DNA from: Sapria himalayana
Lineage: Eukaryota; Streptophyta; Magnoliopsida; Malpighiales; Rafflesiaceae
Length of the DNA: 64,000 nt
NCBI GenBank assembly: GCA_029783825.1
Contig: JAREIK010002415.1
Location: 1,874,253 to 1,938,252 of the forward strand
Reading direction: 5' to 3'
Shown: positions 1 through 13,694 of the stretch, piece by piece
How positions within the stretch are numbered: position 1 is the first letter of the stretch
Layout of the letters: each line of letters starts with the position of its first letter
Notes under the pieces: generated by a model
The model's database searches: none
What the model saw: the letters and a program-made list of their open reading frames with translations, nothing else
What the model was told of the DNA's origin: nothing
Made by a program: the position numbers and the translations under genes

Positions 1-713
1 TTTTAATAAGTTATCTCATATAGATCACGTGTCATCATTAATTGTTTGAGATATGTTGATTTATATGATTTTTACTAACTTAATATATTTAAATTTTTAT
101 TGTCATCATTGATAGAATAAAATAATAATTGATATCAAAATTTTGAGATAACTTATTCTTATTTAATGGAAAATTCTATCATTTGCTCTTAGGTAATTGA
201 ATGACATAGTTTTCATGTTTAAATATGGTATCAATGTTCGTACTTGAAGATTTGTTAAAACTATAATAACTAGTATCATAATATTTAAATATATTATCTA
301 ATTACTCCTAAATTCTATCATTTGTTTCTTTTATAGATTTATGCATGTTGATATATATTTTAATAAGTTATCTCATATAGATCACGTGTCATCATTAATT
401 TTTTGAGATATGTTGATTTATATGATTTTTACTAACTTAATATATTTAAATTTTTATTGTCATCATTGATAGAATAAAATAATAATTGATATCAAAATTT
501 TGAGATAACTTATTCTTATTTAATGGAAAATTCTATCATTTGCTCTTAGGTAATTGAATGACATAGTTATCATGTTTAAATATGGTATCAATGTTCGTAC
601 TGAAGATTTGTTAAAACTATAATAACTAGTATCATAATATTTAAATATATTATCTAATTATTCCTAAATTCTATCATTTGTTTCTTTTATAGATTTATGC
701 ATGTTGATATATA
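1..713. repeat. Tandem duplication, 357-bp unit, two near-identical copies
   Basis: Copy 1 is 1-357 and copy 2 is 358-713. Read side by side they differ at only about four places (three substitutions and a one-base deletion near 601), so they are about 99% identical. A third copy starts at 714 but diverges within about 10 bases. The unit is AT-rich with no open frame. Copy 1 begins at the first base of the window, so the array may extend to the left. The low divergence points to a recent duplication in otherwise old, decayed sequence. Confidence 0.9.
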
Positions 714-1139
714 TTTTAATATGTTTCTCTCATTTCATCTAAACCCTAGGATTTATATAGGTAGCTAAATAATAATGAGATAGAATCTTTGACAAATATT
801 TAAATTTTGTAGTTTTTATCTTATTAGTCATGATATTAAAATTAAGGTATTTTTATATTTGCTAATCATGTACTAATATTATATATGTATCTAATTACAA
901 TATATGTGTTAAGTGTGTACAAAAATATACATATGTTTGTTGTAAAAAAAAATCTCCAAGAATTTTAACAATAAAATTATTATCTTTAAGGCTAAAATAT
1001 TAATAATAAATTTGTTATTTTTAATATTAATATAGTTGAATTTCATACTTTGATAGCTAACATATGAATTTAACATCAAATAGATATAATTATAATGATG
1101 TCTAATATTTATTTTATATTTTACATTTTATATTTTTTA
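714..1139. other. AT-rich spacer, nothing recognised
   Basis: Very AT-rich sequence with stops in every frame and no repeat structure that I can support. It may be the decayed left part of the hAT copy that follows. Confidence 0.5.
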
Positions 1140-2893
1140 GGCATGTTGACAAACATCTAGTATAAAATCTTTGTTGTATATTAGGTATCCTAAGATATTT
1201 TATTAAGTTTATTATATTTTTTAATATAGAGAAATTATTTTTTTTTGCTCTAACTATTAGGTTAATTATGTGACATATATATCTAACATGACAATTTTTA
1301 ATTAAGAGTCCATTTTTAATATTATTAAATATAATATTAAAAATTTTATTTTGAATATCATATTTTATAAAAATCCTTGTCAGACACTCATATATGATTG
1401 GGTTATCATGAGAACCGAAGATCTCAAGAAATATTAATTTTTTTTTAGTTTACTTATTATTAATATAATGAGCGGTGACACATACAAATGCAGCATAAGC
1501 ATGACTAGTCAAGTTGTTTGATGTCATGGAGACAAATATACTCTATTTCTTAATTTTGTTAATTATTAATTATATTTTAAATTTAAAATATTTTATTATA
1601 TTATTTCTAATAGTTGACATATAAATTTTATGATAAATAGGTTGAAAGTAAGTTTGCATTATATAAACTAGTCTATGATTCTTCAAAAATTTAATTAGAA
1701 GACTCATATTTATAATTAATTTTGTCATATTTTTTTTTCAAATTTATTTCAATAAATGAAAGAGATCAATAAATATAAAGTTAATCTAATTTCAAAGATG
1801 ATGTTGTTATGTTAGATTTGAATAAATTTTAATATATTATATTTTTTGATATATTAGTTAGTATATCTCTTATGATGATCAATATCACTAGTACTCTTAT
1901 ATGCATATTATTTTTATAATATATATATTGTATCGAATCTTATCTGATTCTCAAAATTTTTATTTTTAATAATATTAAAGTGTGTCTACCCTACCAATTT
2001 TTTTAATTTTTATATTTTTTCGTCACATATGTTTAGAATAATGAAAAAAAAATTATAGTTTTAGTCTTGAATATTTTTATCAAGTTGTCTTTATTATTTA
2101 TGTCTATGTTTGATTTATTTTTATAATATTAATTATTTGTTATTTTTTAATCTTGGAGACTGGGCTGAAAATAGGAGATTAAAATTTTTAAAATTTTTAA
2201 TTATTATTATTAATTTATATATAAATCTAAAAATTGTTAAATAAAATAAAATATTTTCTACACAATATATATCTTAATTTTATGTGGACAACAAATACTT
2301 TTTCACCTTCACCTCATATTTTTATGCCTAAAAGTTTTAACTCGACCAAAATAACTTAGATTATCCAAATTAAAATAAAATATGTAAATAAAAAATTGTG
2401 GACACAGATAAAGTACAATGACACCATGAGAGCTAGGACAGGAGATAAAAGATGATTATTAATAAATAATAAAAAATAAAATTAAGTAATATACTATTTA
2501 TAGATTTTTTTTAATTAAAAAGTATATATGTTTTAAATTTTAAAGATCAAAATCTTACATCCTTTAGATTTTGGCATTTAGTTGTTGGATGTAATCAAAA
2601 GGTTGAAGCAAATAAGAACAAATTAATTTTTTTTTTAATTTAGGCTGACATACTAGTGATAGGCACTTGCATTTTGTCGAAAGCATCCGTTTTAAATTGA
2701 CTATTTTTTAAAAATATGGTTGTGCCACATATTGTGATGGTGTGCTAGATATGCCGGCCATGCTTGACATGACAAGAGGACCATGCGACTCTGGCTTGGG
2801 ACGACACAATTTTAGTCATGTCGGGTTTAGTACAGTAGAATAATGTCATGCTGTGGGCCAAGCTCGAGTTGTTTGACTCATTTGACATTTCTA
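1140..2893 (-). mobile_element. Decayed hAT element, right half (copy C)
   Basis: Bases 1230-1800 align by eye, in order and on the same strand, with 22.64-23.15 kb of the better preserved hAT copy A. Shared landmarks include the reading GGTTAAT..TGTGACA, the stretch encoding the transposase middle region, and the counterpart of the segment encoding FSEDPRIV. The 2540-2620 stretch matches the 'ccgttggat' segment near copy A's right end, and 2745-2893 is a comparatively GC-rich tail ending in TTTGACATTTCTA, a decayed form of the hAT right terminus TTTGACACCTCTA. Heavy C-to-T decay and indels leave no open frame. The left part is not recognisable. Confidence 0.65.
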
Positions 2894-5789
2894 GACGTAT
2901 ATGTAGAACAATTATTTGAGTTTCAAACAAAATAATCAAATATACTTTATAGATTGTGAAAGGTGGTGTATGATTTGAATAAGTCATTGAGAGTATTGTT
3001 TGCAAGATTTTCATAAATAATTACTTCATTTGGATTATACATATTAGTTATGCATTTTTATTTTATTTTTTCTAAAGGAGAGCTAATAATAGAGTAGTTT
3101 TGTTGATTATTTACTTGAATGATATTTTGATTATGAGAAATAAGAATTTGTGTGCCACTCAACTGAAAGGATATTTTTAGAGTGATACTCTTGTAGAGTT
3201 TGATCTTTTGAGTTGTACTATAGTAAAAATGCTTATTGATTTAGGTATCTATTTTACCTCTGATGTGATTTATAGTTGAATCAACTATTTGTAGGAGAAT
3301 TATATGAAGATTAAAAATTTGTTTATGCTTAAACTATATATATCATATGTATCTAGTATAATTAGTTATTTTAGATTTTTCTCTGTATATTCATATTGAT
3401 GCAGCTCTTTGCATGCTAATGTATATGTAAAATTGTTCAAAACTTGTGATCTCTTTTAGGGATTTTATATACTAATAGTTGATCTAATATTCAGATTTAA
3501 TTTACACATCATCATGTGTTAAGAGGGGGACTACTAAAAGGTTTTGTACTTTTATTGGAAGCATCTTTGTTTATTAAAAAAGTAAGAGATGATTACTTTT
3601 AAGATATTTTGGATGTGATAACTGATCGAAAAGATTGAACATTTATTTTTTTTCTCTTACTGTGATTGTTATTCAATAAGAAAATAGACTTTAATCGTGT
3701 GTTTCATGAGAATGCAAAAAATATATAGATGAATTAACTTTTTTATGAAGAAGATTTAAGATTAGATTATTAATAGAATATATATTCAAACAAATTAATA
3801 ACTAACATACATTTTAATAAAGGCCTTAAAGATGCTTAGTCTTATATTCTTTTTTAAAACTTGGTGTTCTATGCCTTTATGCATCAGTTTTAGAGGGTAT
3901 GTTGTGCTTTATAGGTTCTTTTTATTTATTTATTTTATATATTTTAATGTATTTATAACTTGTATGTTGTCCTAATCCTATTTTTCTGTTTTATAGGGAT
4001 GTGTTTGTATGATATTTATAATAGAGTCATTATATTTTATATTTATTATTTTGTAGCTTAAAATTCAACAAATATCTTTCCTACTATCTTAATATTTGGG
4101 CATTGCTTAGCAATTTGTGATAATGAAGTTTCCCAACTAGTCATCCTTAATTTTGAATAAGGATTATTATGAAGATTAAAAATGATTATGTATATGTAAA
4201 AAAAGTAGAATTAAAAAGAAACAAATCCGTATTATTATTTTGATCAATAATCCATTAGTTTATGCTATTTTTATCAACTAGTTAACATTTTACATGAATT
4301 GTTTTGAAAGAACAGTCATCTTCATTTCTGAAACTATTTGAAATGATGGACTATTTGTTGAAGTTAAAATCAAAATAATTTTTGCTAAATTTCTTATTTT
4401 TTGATGATTATCAGTCATCATCAATTTTTTCGTTCCTATCATAATATAAGCAAACAAAAATCATATTAGCTGCCATATCAGCACTTCGCCAATCCCAAAT
4501 AAAGCTAAGCCGGGGAATCCTGATCAAATAGTTTGTGGTTTTATCATCTTTTATTTTTAATATTTAACTATCTTCATTTCAGTTTTTTATTTCTTTCAAT
4601 ACGTTCATTCAAATTTTGTAATTTTTGAATTGGGTGGAATGCATGTTTATGTCTGTGAGCATGATACATCACCTCCAAGTATGTTTATTTTCAAATTATA
4701 TTTTCTTGTTTCTTATTGGTTTCATTGTATTGTACCTTTGCTTTTTTTGATTTCCCTGTTATATGGATTTAAAAAAATCATTTATGACATATAATTGTTA
4801 CCTTATTGTGTCACTCTCAAAATGTTGTTATAAACTTTATAAATTCAGTTAGTATCTTTAATTAAGTTGATACTTTAAGATTTTACATCAACCTTTTTGA
4901 CGTACTGATACTTTTTATTGTGGAGTGTTGAAAATATAATTTTGATTGTGTTCATGTCTTGTGCTTAGAATGTTGGGTAGAATAGTGCTGATTAAATTTA
5001 ACATCACACTAAATAGGTTTTTCTTATATTATTTATATTTGTGCATTACTAATTTAATAATTAATGTTTTTCTAGGTTTATGGCTTATATTATTAATATG
5101 ATATTCAAACAAATTAATTGATAGCGATATTTGTATATATAAAAATAATATTTGTATGAAATTTTTCTTTTTTGTGTAAATTTATGGTTTTTGGGGAGAG
5201 AGAGAGGAAAGACTACAAGAAAAAACATATAATCTACTCTTCATTTATTTCAAAAATGAAAATTGACATATATTAAGGTTGAAATAACCCACTTGTTTGG
5301 TGATCTCATACAAAAAGAAAAAAAAACAAAAAAAAATACAACAAAGACAAAATAAATATCAATATCCTTCTCAAGCTAATATGTTAATGTCACGAACACT
5401 TAGTTGGAGGAGAACAAAGATGTCGTGCTCTTTTAAGTAACTTTGTGATGTTTATAATATACTCATTGGTTAGAATGTAGGTAATATATATAAAATTGTA
5501 GATCTTTTTACATATGAAATGACATTTAATTTCGATATGTTTTGTAAACTCATGAAATATTAAAATGGCAATAATTAAAAAAATGTTTGATTTTCATTGT
5601 AAATAACTATTGGTCTCTAAAATGATGTATTCAACTCCTCCAAAAAATAATTGATTCATTGAAGTTCATAAGTAATTGATTTCATAATTATATATTACTT
5701 TTGTACTATAATTGAGAATAGTAGTCTATCACTTACTTTTTTAGGATAGAAGACTTTTTAATGATATAAAACATGACAAGGAATCTTCT
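2894..5789. other. Long AT-rich stretch without a recognisable gene
   Basis: No frame longer than about 60 codons and no domain that I can name. A short less AT-rich patch at 4485-4525 stands out but has no recognisable coding content. The 3' part (about 5170-5790) lies downstream of the copia RT relic on the minus strand and may be the rest of that element, but I could not match it to a motif. Confidence 0.4.
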
Positions 5790-6200
5790 TTTTTTGATCT
5801 CGAGAGCATAACTAGAATTTAAGTAAGCCTCTACTTAGCTATGCTATTATCTTAGAAAGAAACTTCATGTTTCAAATCTCTTTTTGTATATAAAAGAATT
5901 CAAGGAATTTCATCCATATGAATTTGTCTAAGTGAATATAAAAAATAATTAACTATAAAATAATTGAATTATATTTTAGGAAATTATTTTAGGTTATAAA
6001 GAGTCCTTTGTAGTCTACAAATCATACGCACACTCTTTGGAATAATGATTTTTGGTGGATGTTGTATAATTGCTTCATCAAGATTATTATTAGGAAATAT
6101 ATTCTTTATATCCAATTGATATATAATCTATTTGTGAGAATTAATAATAAAAAGTAATAATTCGATAGTAATTCCTTTAATGATATGAGAAAAAAGTATC
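5790..6200 (-). pseudogene. Ty1/copia reverse transcriptase relic
   Basis: Copia RT copies element RNA into DNA in cytoplasmic virus-like particles. Minus-strand translation from about 6150 downward gives QLDIKNIFPNNNLDEAIIQ followed by HPPKIIIPK, MICRLQRTLYNLK and FPKI.F. This is the colinear plant copia pattern (family form: QLDVKNAFL.GDL.E.V, QPPGF, VCRL.K.LYGLKQ.PR.W). The aspartate of the LDIKN motif, one of the RT catalytic acids, is kept. Several in-frame stops interrupt it (before IIYQLD and after YNLK), and no YVDD box is readable downstream. Old, dead copy; assignment to copia rests on motif order and is secure. Confidence 0.8.
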
Positions 6201-7079
6201 TAAATATTTACATAATAAGTATGTATAAATTTCAATTACTACCAATGTGTCCTTACTTTTAATTAAATATAAAGTTTCTTTTGACTAAGTATCTTGATCC
6301 ACAAGAAGATGTATTGCTCTCCAAACAAATGCAAATATAAAATGTTACGAATCTGATCATCAAATCTCTTTATCATTATCGAATTTGTTAATGTAGATAT
6401 CATCACATTAATCTTTTCATATAATTATGTTTAGGCTACATAATGAATAATTTAATATTAATCAGTTAGTCTATATGTTAATAACTGAGTAATATTATCG
6501 TATAAATAAAATATCTCAAGATAATATATCAAAATAACTAAATCTCATTCTTACATCTCTAGCAAGAATTAAATATAATAGTCATACTTGGATTAATTAA
6601 TCATCACATATGAATGACCACATACATGAAAAATGATCATAAACTCAATGGGTTTATTAATGAATCCTATAGATTCATGTCATGACAATGAATCATGTCG
6701 ATCAATCAATGAATATCATTGATAAGGTTCATGTATTTTATCATATAAGAAGTTTATATAAAAAGATTTTCACCATTTGTTGAAATAAATTATCAAAAAA
6801 TAAGAGTTTTCTTATTTTCTATCTTTAATTCTCATGTGTTGATTTTCTCTCATTCTTTAACTAATTTTAATTTTTTTTATTTCGTTACCATAATTAAAAT
6901 TATTATTTGTTATTTTTATTTTTTATTTGTTTTTAATTATATTATAATTAAATATTTTTAAAATAATATATTAATTAAAATTAATTAAACTAAAACTTTA
7001 TTCTTAACGTTTAAAGTTACCTAAAATAAAAAAAAACTTAACTAAACAATAAAAAAAATACTTATGATGCATAAAATCA
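6201..7079. other. AT-rich spacer, nothing recognised
   Basis: On the minus strand this is the region upstream of the copia RT relic, so it may hold decayed integrase or RT N-terminal sequence, but no motif could be read. No open frame of note. Confidence 0.35.
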
Positions 7080-7222
7080 TGTTTGTCCATTGATATTCGC
7101 ACCGCACAATAATCGACATGTCGCATTTATAGTCCACACTTGATTCTTGAAAGTCGGAACAAAATGAGAGTTTGAGAGAGAGAGAGAAGAAGACGAGCGC
7201 CAAGAGGAGATGAAGAGAAAAT

Positions 7223-7264
<42 letters not shown>

Positions 7265-7821
7265 GTTAAAATTTACGAATGAATGAGGTTTATAGATTTG
7301 AGTGGTTTTTAAAAAAAAAAACTTTTGTTTTGATTTTTAAAAATTTTTTTAATAATTAGAAGGGGTAGAATCTTTATGGCCATTGGATTCTGATTCTTAG
7401 TCATTAGGGTGAAATACAATAGCTAAAATTTAAAAACACATTTTTTTGGACTGTTGGGTCGTTTGGCCATCAAACCTAGCCAAACAGTAACAGGTTACAG
7501 AAGCTTCGACTTCTGCAACCTGATGGGCTTTGGCCAAGTAGACGTGATCGACGGGCTTGGGACAAGCCTCAGCTTGGCGTTGGGATCTGGGCATAGGGAT
7601 GGGGGGGCATGATAAGGTTTGGGTCGTGTTGAATTCTCTTGCCTTCAGCCTAGGGTACCGAACATTACCTAGCTCGACACGAGGCCCGATATACCTCGGC
7701 ACTGCACAAGCCATGGTAAGATTCAGCCCGACACTGGTCTAAGCATGGGCTTGGATCATGCTGTGCTGGGCTAGGCACGACTAAGTCGGGCCTAGGCTTC
7801 CTGGTCCGTTTGACACTTTTT
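7080..7821 (-). mobile_element. Decayed hAT right end, first of a cluster
   Basis: Order of landmarks matches the right 700 bp of hAT copy A (about 23.63-24.37 kb): a GA-rich leader, an AT-rich T-run, then AGAATC..GG.C.TTGGATTCTG near 7370, then a GC-rich tail ending TCCGTTTGACACTTTTT near 7821. No matching left terminus is visible, so this is either a fragment or a deletion derivative. The short ATG frames inside the GC-rich tail are not genes. Confidence 0.6.
7227..7261. repeat. (GA)n microsatellite
   Basis: About 17 uninterrupted GA dinucleotides in the GA-rich leader of the hAT-derived fragment. The same position in other hAT copies also has GAGA runs (for example near 23.63 kb), so the microsatellite probably grew from an element-internal seed. 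Confidence 0.9.
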
Positions 7822-7859
7822 CTCATACCCACACCACAACTAATTTTTTTGATGAAATC

Positions 7860-9234
7860 GCACGGCACCATAGTTCATACCTGAGAGTTAGGCCGAAACC
7901 AGATTGAGAGGAGAGACAAATAGAGAGAGATAGAGAGGAGAGTGGAAGTGTGAGATTTGAGAGATGAGAGAGAGGAGAGTGAGAGATCCAATATAAAAAG
8001 AAATTAAAAATATATATATTTTTTTATTTTTTTTATATTTTTAAATAATTAAATAGGATAGAAACCCGACAGTCGTCGGATCTTCTGCTCTGCCGTTGGA
8101 AGTGCATCCAACAGTCTGGATGCAAAATAAATTTATTATTTTTTTAATTTTTTGAATTGTTAGAATAGAAGCCAAACGTGACTTCTAGAAGCTTCGAGCT
8201 TCAGCATTTTGGTTTGTCTTCGTTCGGACATTTGGTTCGAAAGGGGGGGGGGGTACAGCTGTTTAAAGGGCCGTGCTGGGCTGGCATGACCCATTTTTTT
8301 CAAGCTTGTACAAGTCTGCATGTCGTACTTGGCAAGGTACAGTTCACTAGAGTGTAGGCCTAACATGTCCCACCATTCGAAGTCATCCTGGTTTTCGGTC
8401 GGTTTGTACTTGAATTTGGGGATATGGGCGCTCCCCAAAGTCGAGCGGGCACTCCTACTGATCTGCTCGACTCATTGCATCACCTGACGGGTGTTGCATA
8501 GTTGTCGTGTTGCTCGTCAGGAGTTGCGTTATCGGCGCATCGCCGATCAGGCATCTAGCCATCACTTGTCGGACGTCGTGCCTTTGCCACGTTGTGACAT
8601 CAAGTTGGGCGTGTTCTTGAATCCTGACTAGATTGGCAGATTCTGGGGCACGTGTCAGGTCGTGCCCCATGCCATGCCCACGTGCCAGGCACCCAGGTTA
8701 TTCCTGGCACGGCACACATGCATAATACACTTGGCACAACATGACATGGGTCATGTTGAGAGTCAGCCTGGCACGGGCCAGGGCAAAATCCTGGACCGTG
8801 CCGTGCCGGGCTTGGCACGGCTTAACCAGAGCAAGCCATGGCTTCCTAGCCCATTTGACACCGCTAGGGTTGATTATTAAAAAACATGCCACGTGGCTTG
8901 TGTACAAGTTGGGGCAGAGCATATTTTTTTTAATAAAATTATTTTTTTTAATCGAGCGGGTCAAACATGGCCCAAATTGGAATGTGCCAGTAACCAAGTC
9001 CAATTTTCAGGTGCATGGTAGGTGTTTGTGCTCCTGAACCGTGCCTATGGGTCAGAACCAAGTCTTGCTTAGATTGGCATGTGACCCAACACTCTAGCCC
9101 AACACGAGTCAAGCTTTGAGCTGGCACAGCCCCATTCCAGGCATGATCTAACTGTGTCGTGCAGGGCCAGGCAAGGCTTATTTGGCTCGTGTCTCAAGCC
9201 ATGCTCTAGCCTCTCGACCCGATTGACACCTTTA
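7860..9234 (-). mobile_element. Second and third decayed hAT right ends, nested or tandem
   Basis: The GA-rich leader, T-run and GTCGGAT..CCGTTGGAA pattern repeats at 7900-8110, followed by GC-rich sequence with many GGCACGG/GGCACGTG-like motifs. Two separate terminus-like strings occur: CATTTGACACCGCTA near 8853-8866 and CGATTGACACCTTTA ending at 9234. This suggests at least two elements, one inserted in or beside the other. A 13-base G run lies near 8238-8250. Exact limits and target duplications could not be fixed. Confidence 0.5.
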
Positions 9235-10493
9235 GAGATATGTGAAGAAATTTTCTTGAATTGAGATTTTGTTTGGAGATCATGATATCTCTACAAGTTT
9301 GTTAGATGTTTGGATTGTAGATACTGGTTAGGCATCAACTTGTTTTGAAAGGTGGTCCATTAAAGAGTTTAGTATTTTTTCTTAGAGATTTTTTTATCTT
9401 ATGAAAAATAAGGGAGAAATGTTTATTTAGAAATCAAAATATAGAGATTAGATTCTAGAGCAAAGATGATAATAATTTGTAAGATAATTTGAATCATGCT
9501 TATTTGAGGAGATTAAATATTCATTTTTTTCTCACTCTATCCTTTAATGTGACGATATGACAATATGATATATAATATCTAATATAGTGTTTTAAGAGCT
9601 GATGAAACATATAAATGTGAATTTTTTTTATTTAGGAAGAAGATTAATAATGAGATTATTATTATAATTATATTCTTATCTTAAATTAATTACTATATAT
9701 TATCATGAATATTTTTAAGAGTTTTTTATTTATTTTTCTTTTTTTTTAAAGTTATGTTTTCTAGATCTTTACTTACTAGCTTGATGAAAGATGTATTTTA
9801 TATTCCATTTTTTCTTAATATTTTTTTATTTTATAGCATTTTGGATGGGAGTTTCTAACATGTTGGATATCTAAATCTATTTATCCCGTTATATAAAAGC
9901 TTCACTTGTGTGTTTTTATTATCGATTTTTTTTTTCATTTTTTGACTTTATTTATGACTTGAATGGTGTAAAGTTTTACATATACATACAACAACTCCAT
10001 TGCACATTGCAGCTAATTGAATAACACGATCCACAACTCCACTATTCATGATACCACTCTTCACGGTACTCTCTTTATGATATCACTCTTCACGATACCG
10101 CTTGCTTGTTCCATTGTTCAAACACCACGCTACCATTGATCATGCACTAATGTTCATGAAACCATTGCATCAATGTGCATGGTACCATTGTGCCACTGTA
10201 CCACTATTCATGACTTGACCACATCACTTCTCAATGTACTTGCAGCTACCATACCACACATATATATACTATGGTTGGGGGAAAACCCGACAAGTGGCAC
10301 AATCTAAAAAACGCAAATATGGTATGATATGACCCAACGAAAACCAAGCTAGAAAATGACATGGGTTGTAGCTGGCGCAAAGGGTAAGCCCATGTGCTAC
10401 TAGAGAAGGCATTGTGGCATGAAATGATGTGCCTTTGCACCTATGCTGAAATAGCGATGAGTCCCTTTAGCAGATGGGTATGCTCAGTTCATG
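9235..10493. other. Left flank of the CACTA element; possible retrotransposon debris
   Basis: AT-rich from 9235 to 9990 with no readable gene; a frame near 9310 gives DVWIVDTG, which faintly resembles a copia protease start, but nothing around it supports this. From 10030 to 10210 there are several imperfect repeats of a CACTATTCATGATACCA-like phrase. From 10250 to 10490 the composition is more balanced, again without a recognisable gene. Confidence 0.35.
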
Positions 10494-10506
10494 CAACTAC
10501 AAGAAA

Positions 10507-10890
10507 AATCCCATATGGCAATGGATAATTCCCTAGCTAAATGGGCATTTTCAGAAGCTAAATGGGATATAGCGACTGATTACCAACGGATCGGTTTTTT
10601 TTCTAAAGTGCTTCTTGCTAACATTTAGTGACGGAAAATGTTCCTAGCAAAAAAATGTTAGCGACGGAAAAATCCCCTAGCAAAAAAGACAAATTCCCTA
10701 GCTAAATTATCAAGATAAATGAGATTTTCTTTCGCTAAACTAAAATAACGACGGATGATTCCCTAGCTAAAGTGCTGGTCTATAAATTTTAGTGACGGAT
10801 ATAGTCCCTAGCTAAATAAATTTAGCGACTGAAAATCTGTCACTAATTTTAATATTCCCTAGCTAAATAAGATATAAAAAATTTCCTTAC
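10507..10890. repeat. Left subterminal repeat cluster of the CACTA element
   Basis: CCCTAGCTAAA and TTAGCGACGGA-like motifs recur in both orientations about every 40-60 bases. In En/Spm such subterminal motifs are the binding sites of the TnpA protein; that role is inferred here from position and family. Confidence 0.75.
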
Positions 10891-11579
10891 TAATTTAGCA
10901 AGTAATTTTTTTCCTAAATATTTTGATTTCAAAATTAATTTCAAAATTTAAATTATTTTAGAATTTTTTAATTAAATAATTTAATATTCTTATATCAAAT
11001 TGAATAAAAATTGAAAATATAAATATTTTATAATAAACAAAAAATAAAATCATTTAATATCTTATTATAATTCAATATTTTACATAATTGAAACAAAAAA
11101 ATAACAAAATTTTCTTTTATCATATATCAATGTATCTATCGATTGTGCATAAAGTATAATATATTCATTCATTGACGTTGTTTTCTCTCTCTCTGTTCCT
11201 CCAATCATTATTTTTCTACTATGAAAAAGCTGTCCGAGTCACGGCACTTAATGTCTAGTGAAAAATCTAATTACTTTTAGAAGCTTTGTATGAGGAACAA
11301 TGTGGTATCATATCTGTAAGAAATTTTAACCACTCAGTCAAATTAAAAAAAAAGTTATGTTTTGATACATATATAATCCTATAGTTTATATGTAAATATA
11401 TACTAGAATTTCACTCGTACATATATTACTATAGTTTATGTACATAAAAATAGCAGTATTATGTGTACATATAAACTGAATACAAATATACTTAGTTCTC
11501 AATATATAAGTACATAAAATACTACAGTATTTTATGTACGTATATACTAACTTTATTCGTATGTATATACCTCATTTGG

Positions 11580-11800
11580 TGCTGTTGTTGCCGCTCTCGC
11601 TGCCACTCCTGCCACTACTGCCATTACCGCTGTCACTGCCAATACAACTGTTGCTGTCGCCACTACGGCTTTAACTGCTGCTTTCAGTGCAGCCACTGCC
11701 TCCGATGCCAGCACACATGTTGCTGCTGCTCCCATCGCCGCCGCCGCCGCTGCCGCTTCCACCGCTACCATTTCCATTGCTGTCCCTGCTACTGCTGCTT
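11580..11800. repeat. GC-rich trinucleotide array 1
   Basis: Imperfect (GCTGCC)/(CACTGCC)/(GCCGCC) triplets over about 220 bases at the end of the first block copy. The alanine- and leucine-rich frames it creates on both strands are artefacts of the triplet pattern. Confidence 0.85.
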
Positions 11801-12589
11801 ATAATATGCTTTTACATACCAATAATAGGCTAAAATTTAACCCAAAAAATTCGGAGTCACACAAACATTTTCAAAGATATATAAAAATAGTTATTATAAA
11901 CATGAACAAATACAAATTAAAGTTGATTGTCATATATCTTAAACTAAAATGTAATTAAATAATTTAATATTTTTATATTAAATTTAATAAAAATAGAAAC
12001 TATAAATGAAAATTTTAAATTAAACAAAAAAATTTCATCTAATAACTTATTCTAATACAATATTTTAAATAACTAAAAAAAATAACAACAATTATATTAC
12101 ATCTTAGTAATCAATGTATCTACCGACTGTGCATAAAGTATAATCTATCAATGCATTGATGTTGCTTTCTCTCCCTCTGCTCCTCTGATCACCAACTTTC
12201 CACTACGAAAATACTGTTCGAGTCACTGTGCATCATATTTGTTGAAATATGTCTTCACTTATACAAGTTTCATATGGGAAATAATGTGTTACCACATCTG
12301 TAAGAAATTTAAACCACTAAATCAAATCAAAATAAATTAAAAAAAAAACTATGTTTTGATAAATATATATTACAGCAGCAAAAATATACATATATACTAG
12401 TATTTCACTCATACATATATTACTACAGTATTTGTACATATAAAATACAGTATTATGCGTACATATATACAGAGTACACATATACTCAGTATATATGTAC
12501 ATAAAATACTACAGAATTATATATACATATATTCTGACTATATACGTACGTATATACCATATTTGTTGTTGTTCATGTTTCTCCTGATG

Positions 12590-12935
12590 TCACAACCACC
12601 CCTGCCACTTCTGCCGGTGCCATTGTGGTTGCTACCGGTACTGCAGCTGTTGCCGGTACGGCCACCACCGCCACTGCTGCCGCTGTTGCCTTTGCTGCCA
12701 CTGCCACCACCGCTACTGCTGATGCAGCCTTTATCACTGCTATCATTGCTACCGCCGCTGCCGCTCCTCTGCTTCATCCGCTGCTGCTAATGCTGCCGCT
12801 TCCTCCGCTACCTCTGCTGCAGCAGCTGCTGCTCCTGCCATAGCTGCTGCGGCTGCCACCGCTACCCTTCTAGCGCCACTGCCGCCACTACCATTACTGT
12901 CGCTGTTGCTGCCGCAGCTACCAATGCTGATAATA
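12590..12935. repeat. GC-rich trinucleotide array 2
   Basis: Same triplet pattern as array 1 but about 345 bases, the longest of the three. It is open in several frames on both strands, encoding only low-complexity Ala, Leu, Ser or Gly strings. Confidence 0.85.
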
Positions 12936-13694
12936 GGCTTTTACATACCTATAATATGCTAAAACTCTACTCAAAAAATTTGGAAAAACATAAACATAAT
13001 CACAGATATATAAAAATAATTATTATAGAAATGAACAAACAAAAATTATTGTGGATTGTCATATAGTTTCTAAAAAAATTTAATTAAATAATTTAATATT
13101 TTTTATTTAAATTTAATAAAAATATAAACTAAAAATGAAAATTTTTAATTAAACAAAAAAATTCATTTAATAACTTATTCTAATATAATATTTTAAATAA
13201 CTAAAACAATAAAATAAAAAAAATTATATTACATCTTATTAATCATTATATCTATCGACTGTGCATAAAGTTTAATCTATCAATGCATTAACGTTGTTTT
13301 TTCTCCATCTGCTCCTCTGATCACCAATTTTCTGCTGTGAAAATGCTGTGCGAGTCACGGTGCATCATGTTTGTTGAAATATGTCTTCACTTTTACAAGC
13401 TTCATATGGGAAATAATGCTGTACCATATTTGTACAAAATTTAAGCCACCAAATCAAACAAAATAAATAAATAAAAACTCTATTTTGATAAATATATATT
13501 GTTGTAGTAAATATGTACATATTTACTAGTATTTCACTCATACATATATAACTGTAGTATATGTACATATAAACTATAGTATTATGTGTACATATATACT
13601 GAGTACATATATATACTTAGTATATATGTACATAAAATACTATAGTATTATAAGTACGTATATATTGACTATATACGTATGTAAATACCACATT

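Noticed and set aside
2745..3014. 89-codon minus-strand frame
   Set aside because: It runs from AT-rich flank into the worn GC-richer hAT right end and has no domain.
7430..9037. Short frames of 61-101 codons on both strands
   Set aside because: They lie in GC-rich hAT terminal zones and read as low-information strings in competing frames.
9300..9520. Copia protease-like DVWIVDTG reading
   Set aside because: Only eight residues match, a stop follows directly and no gag or integrase motif is found on either side.
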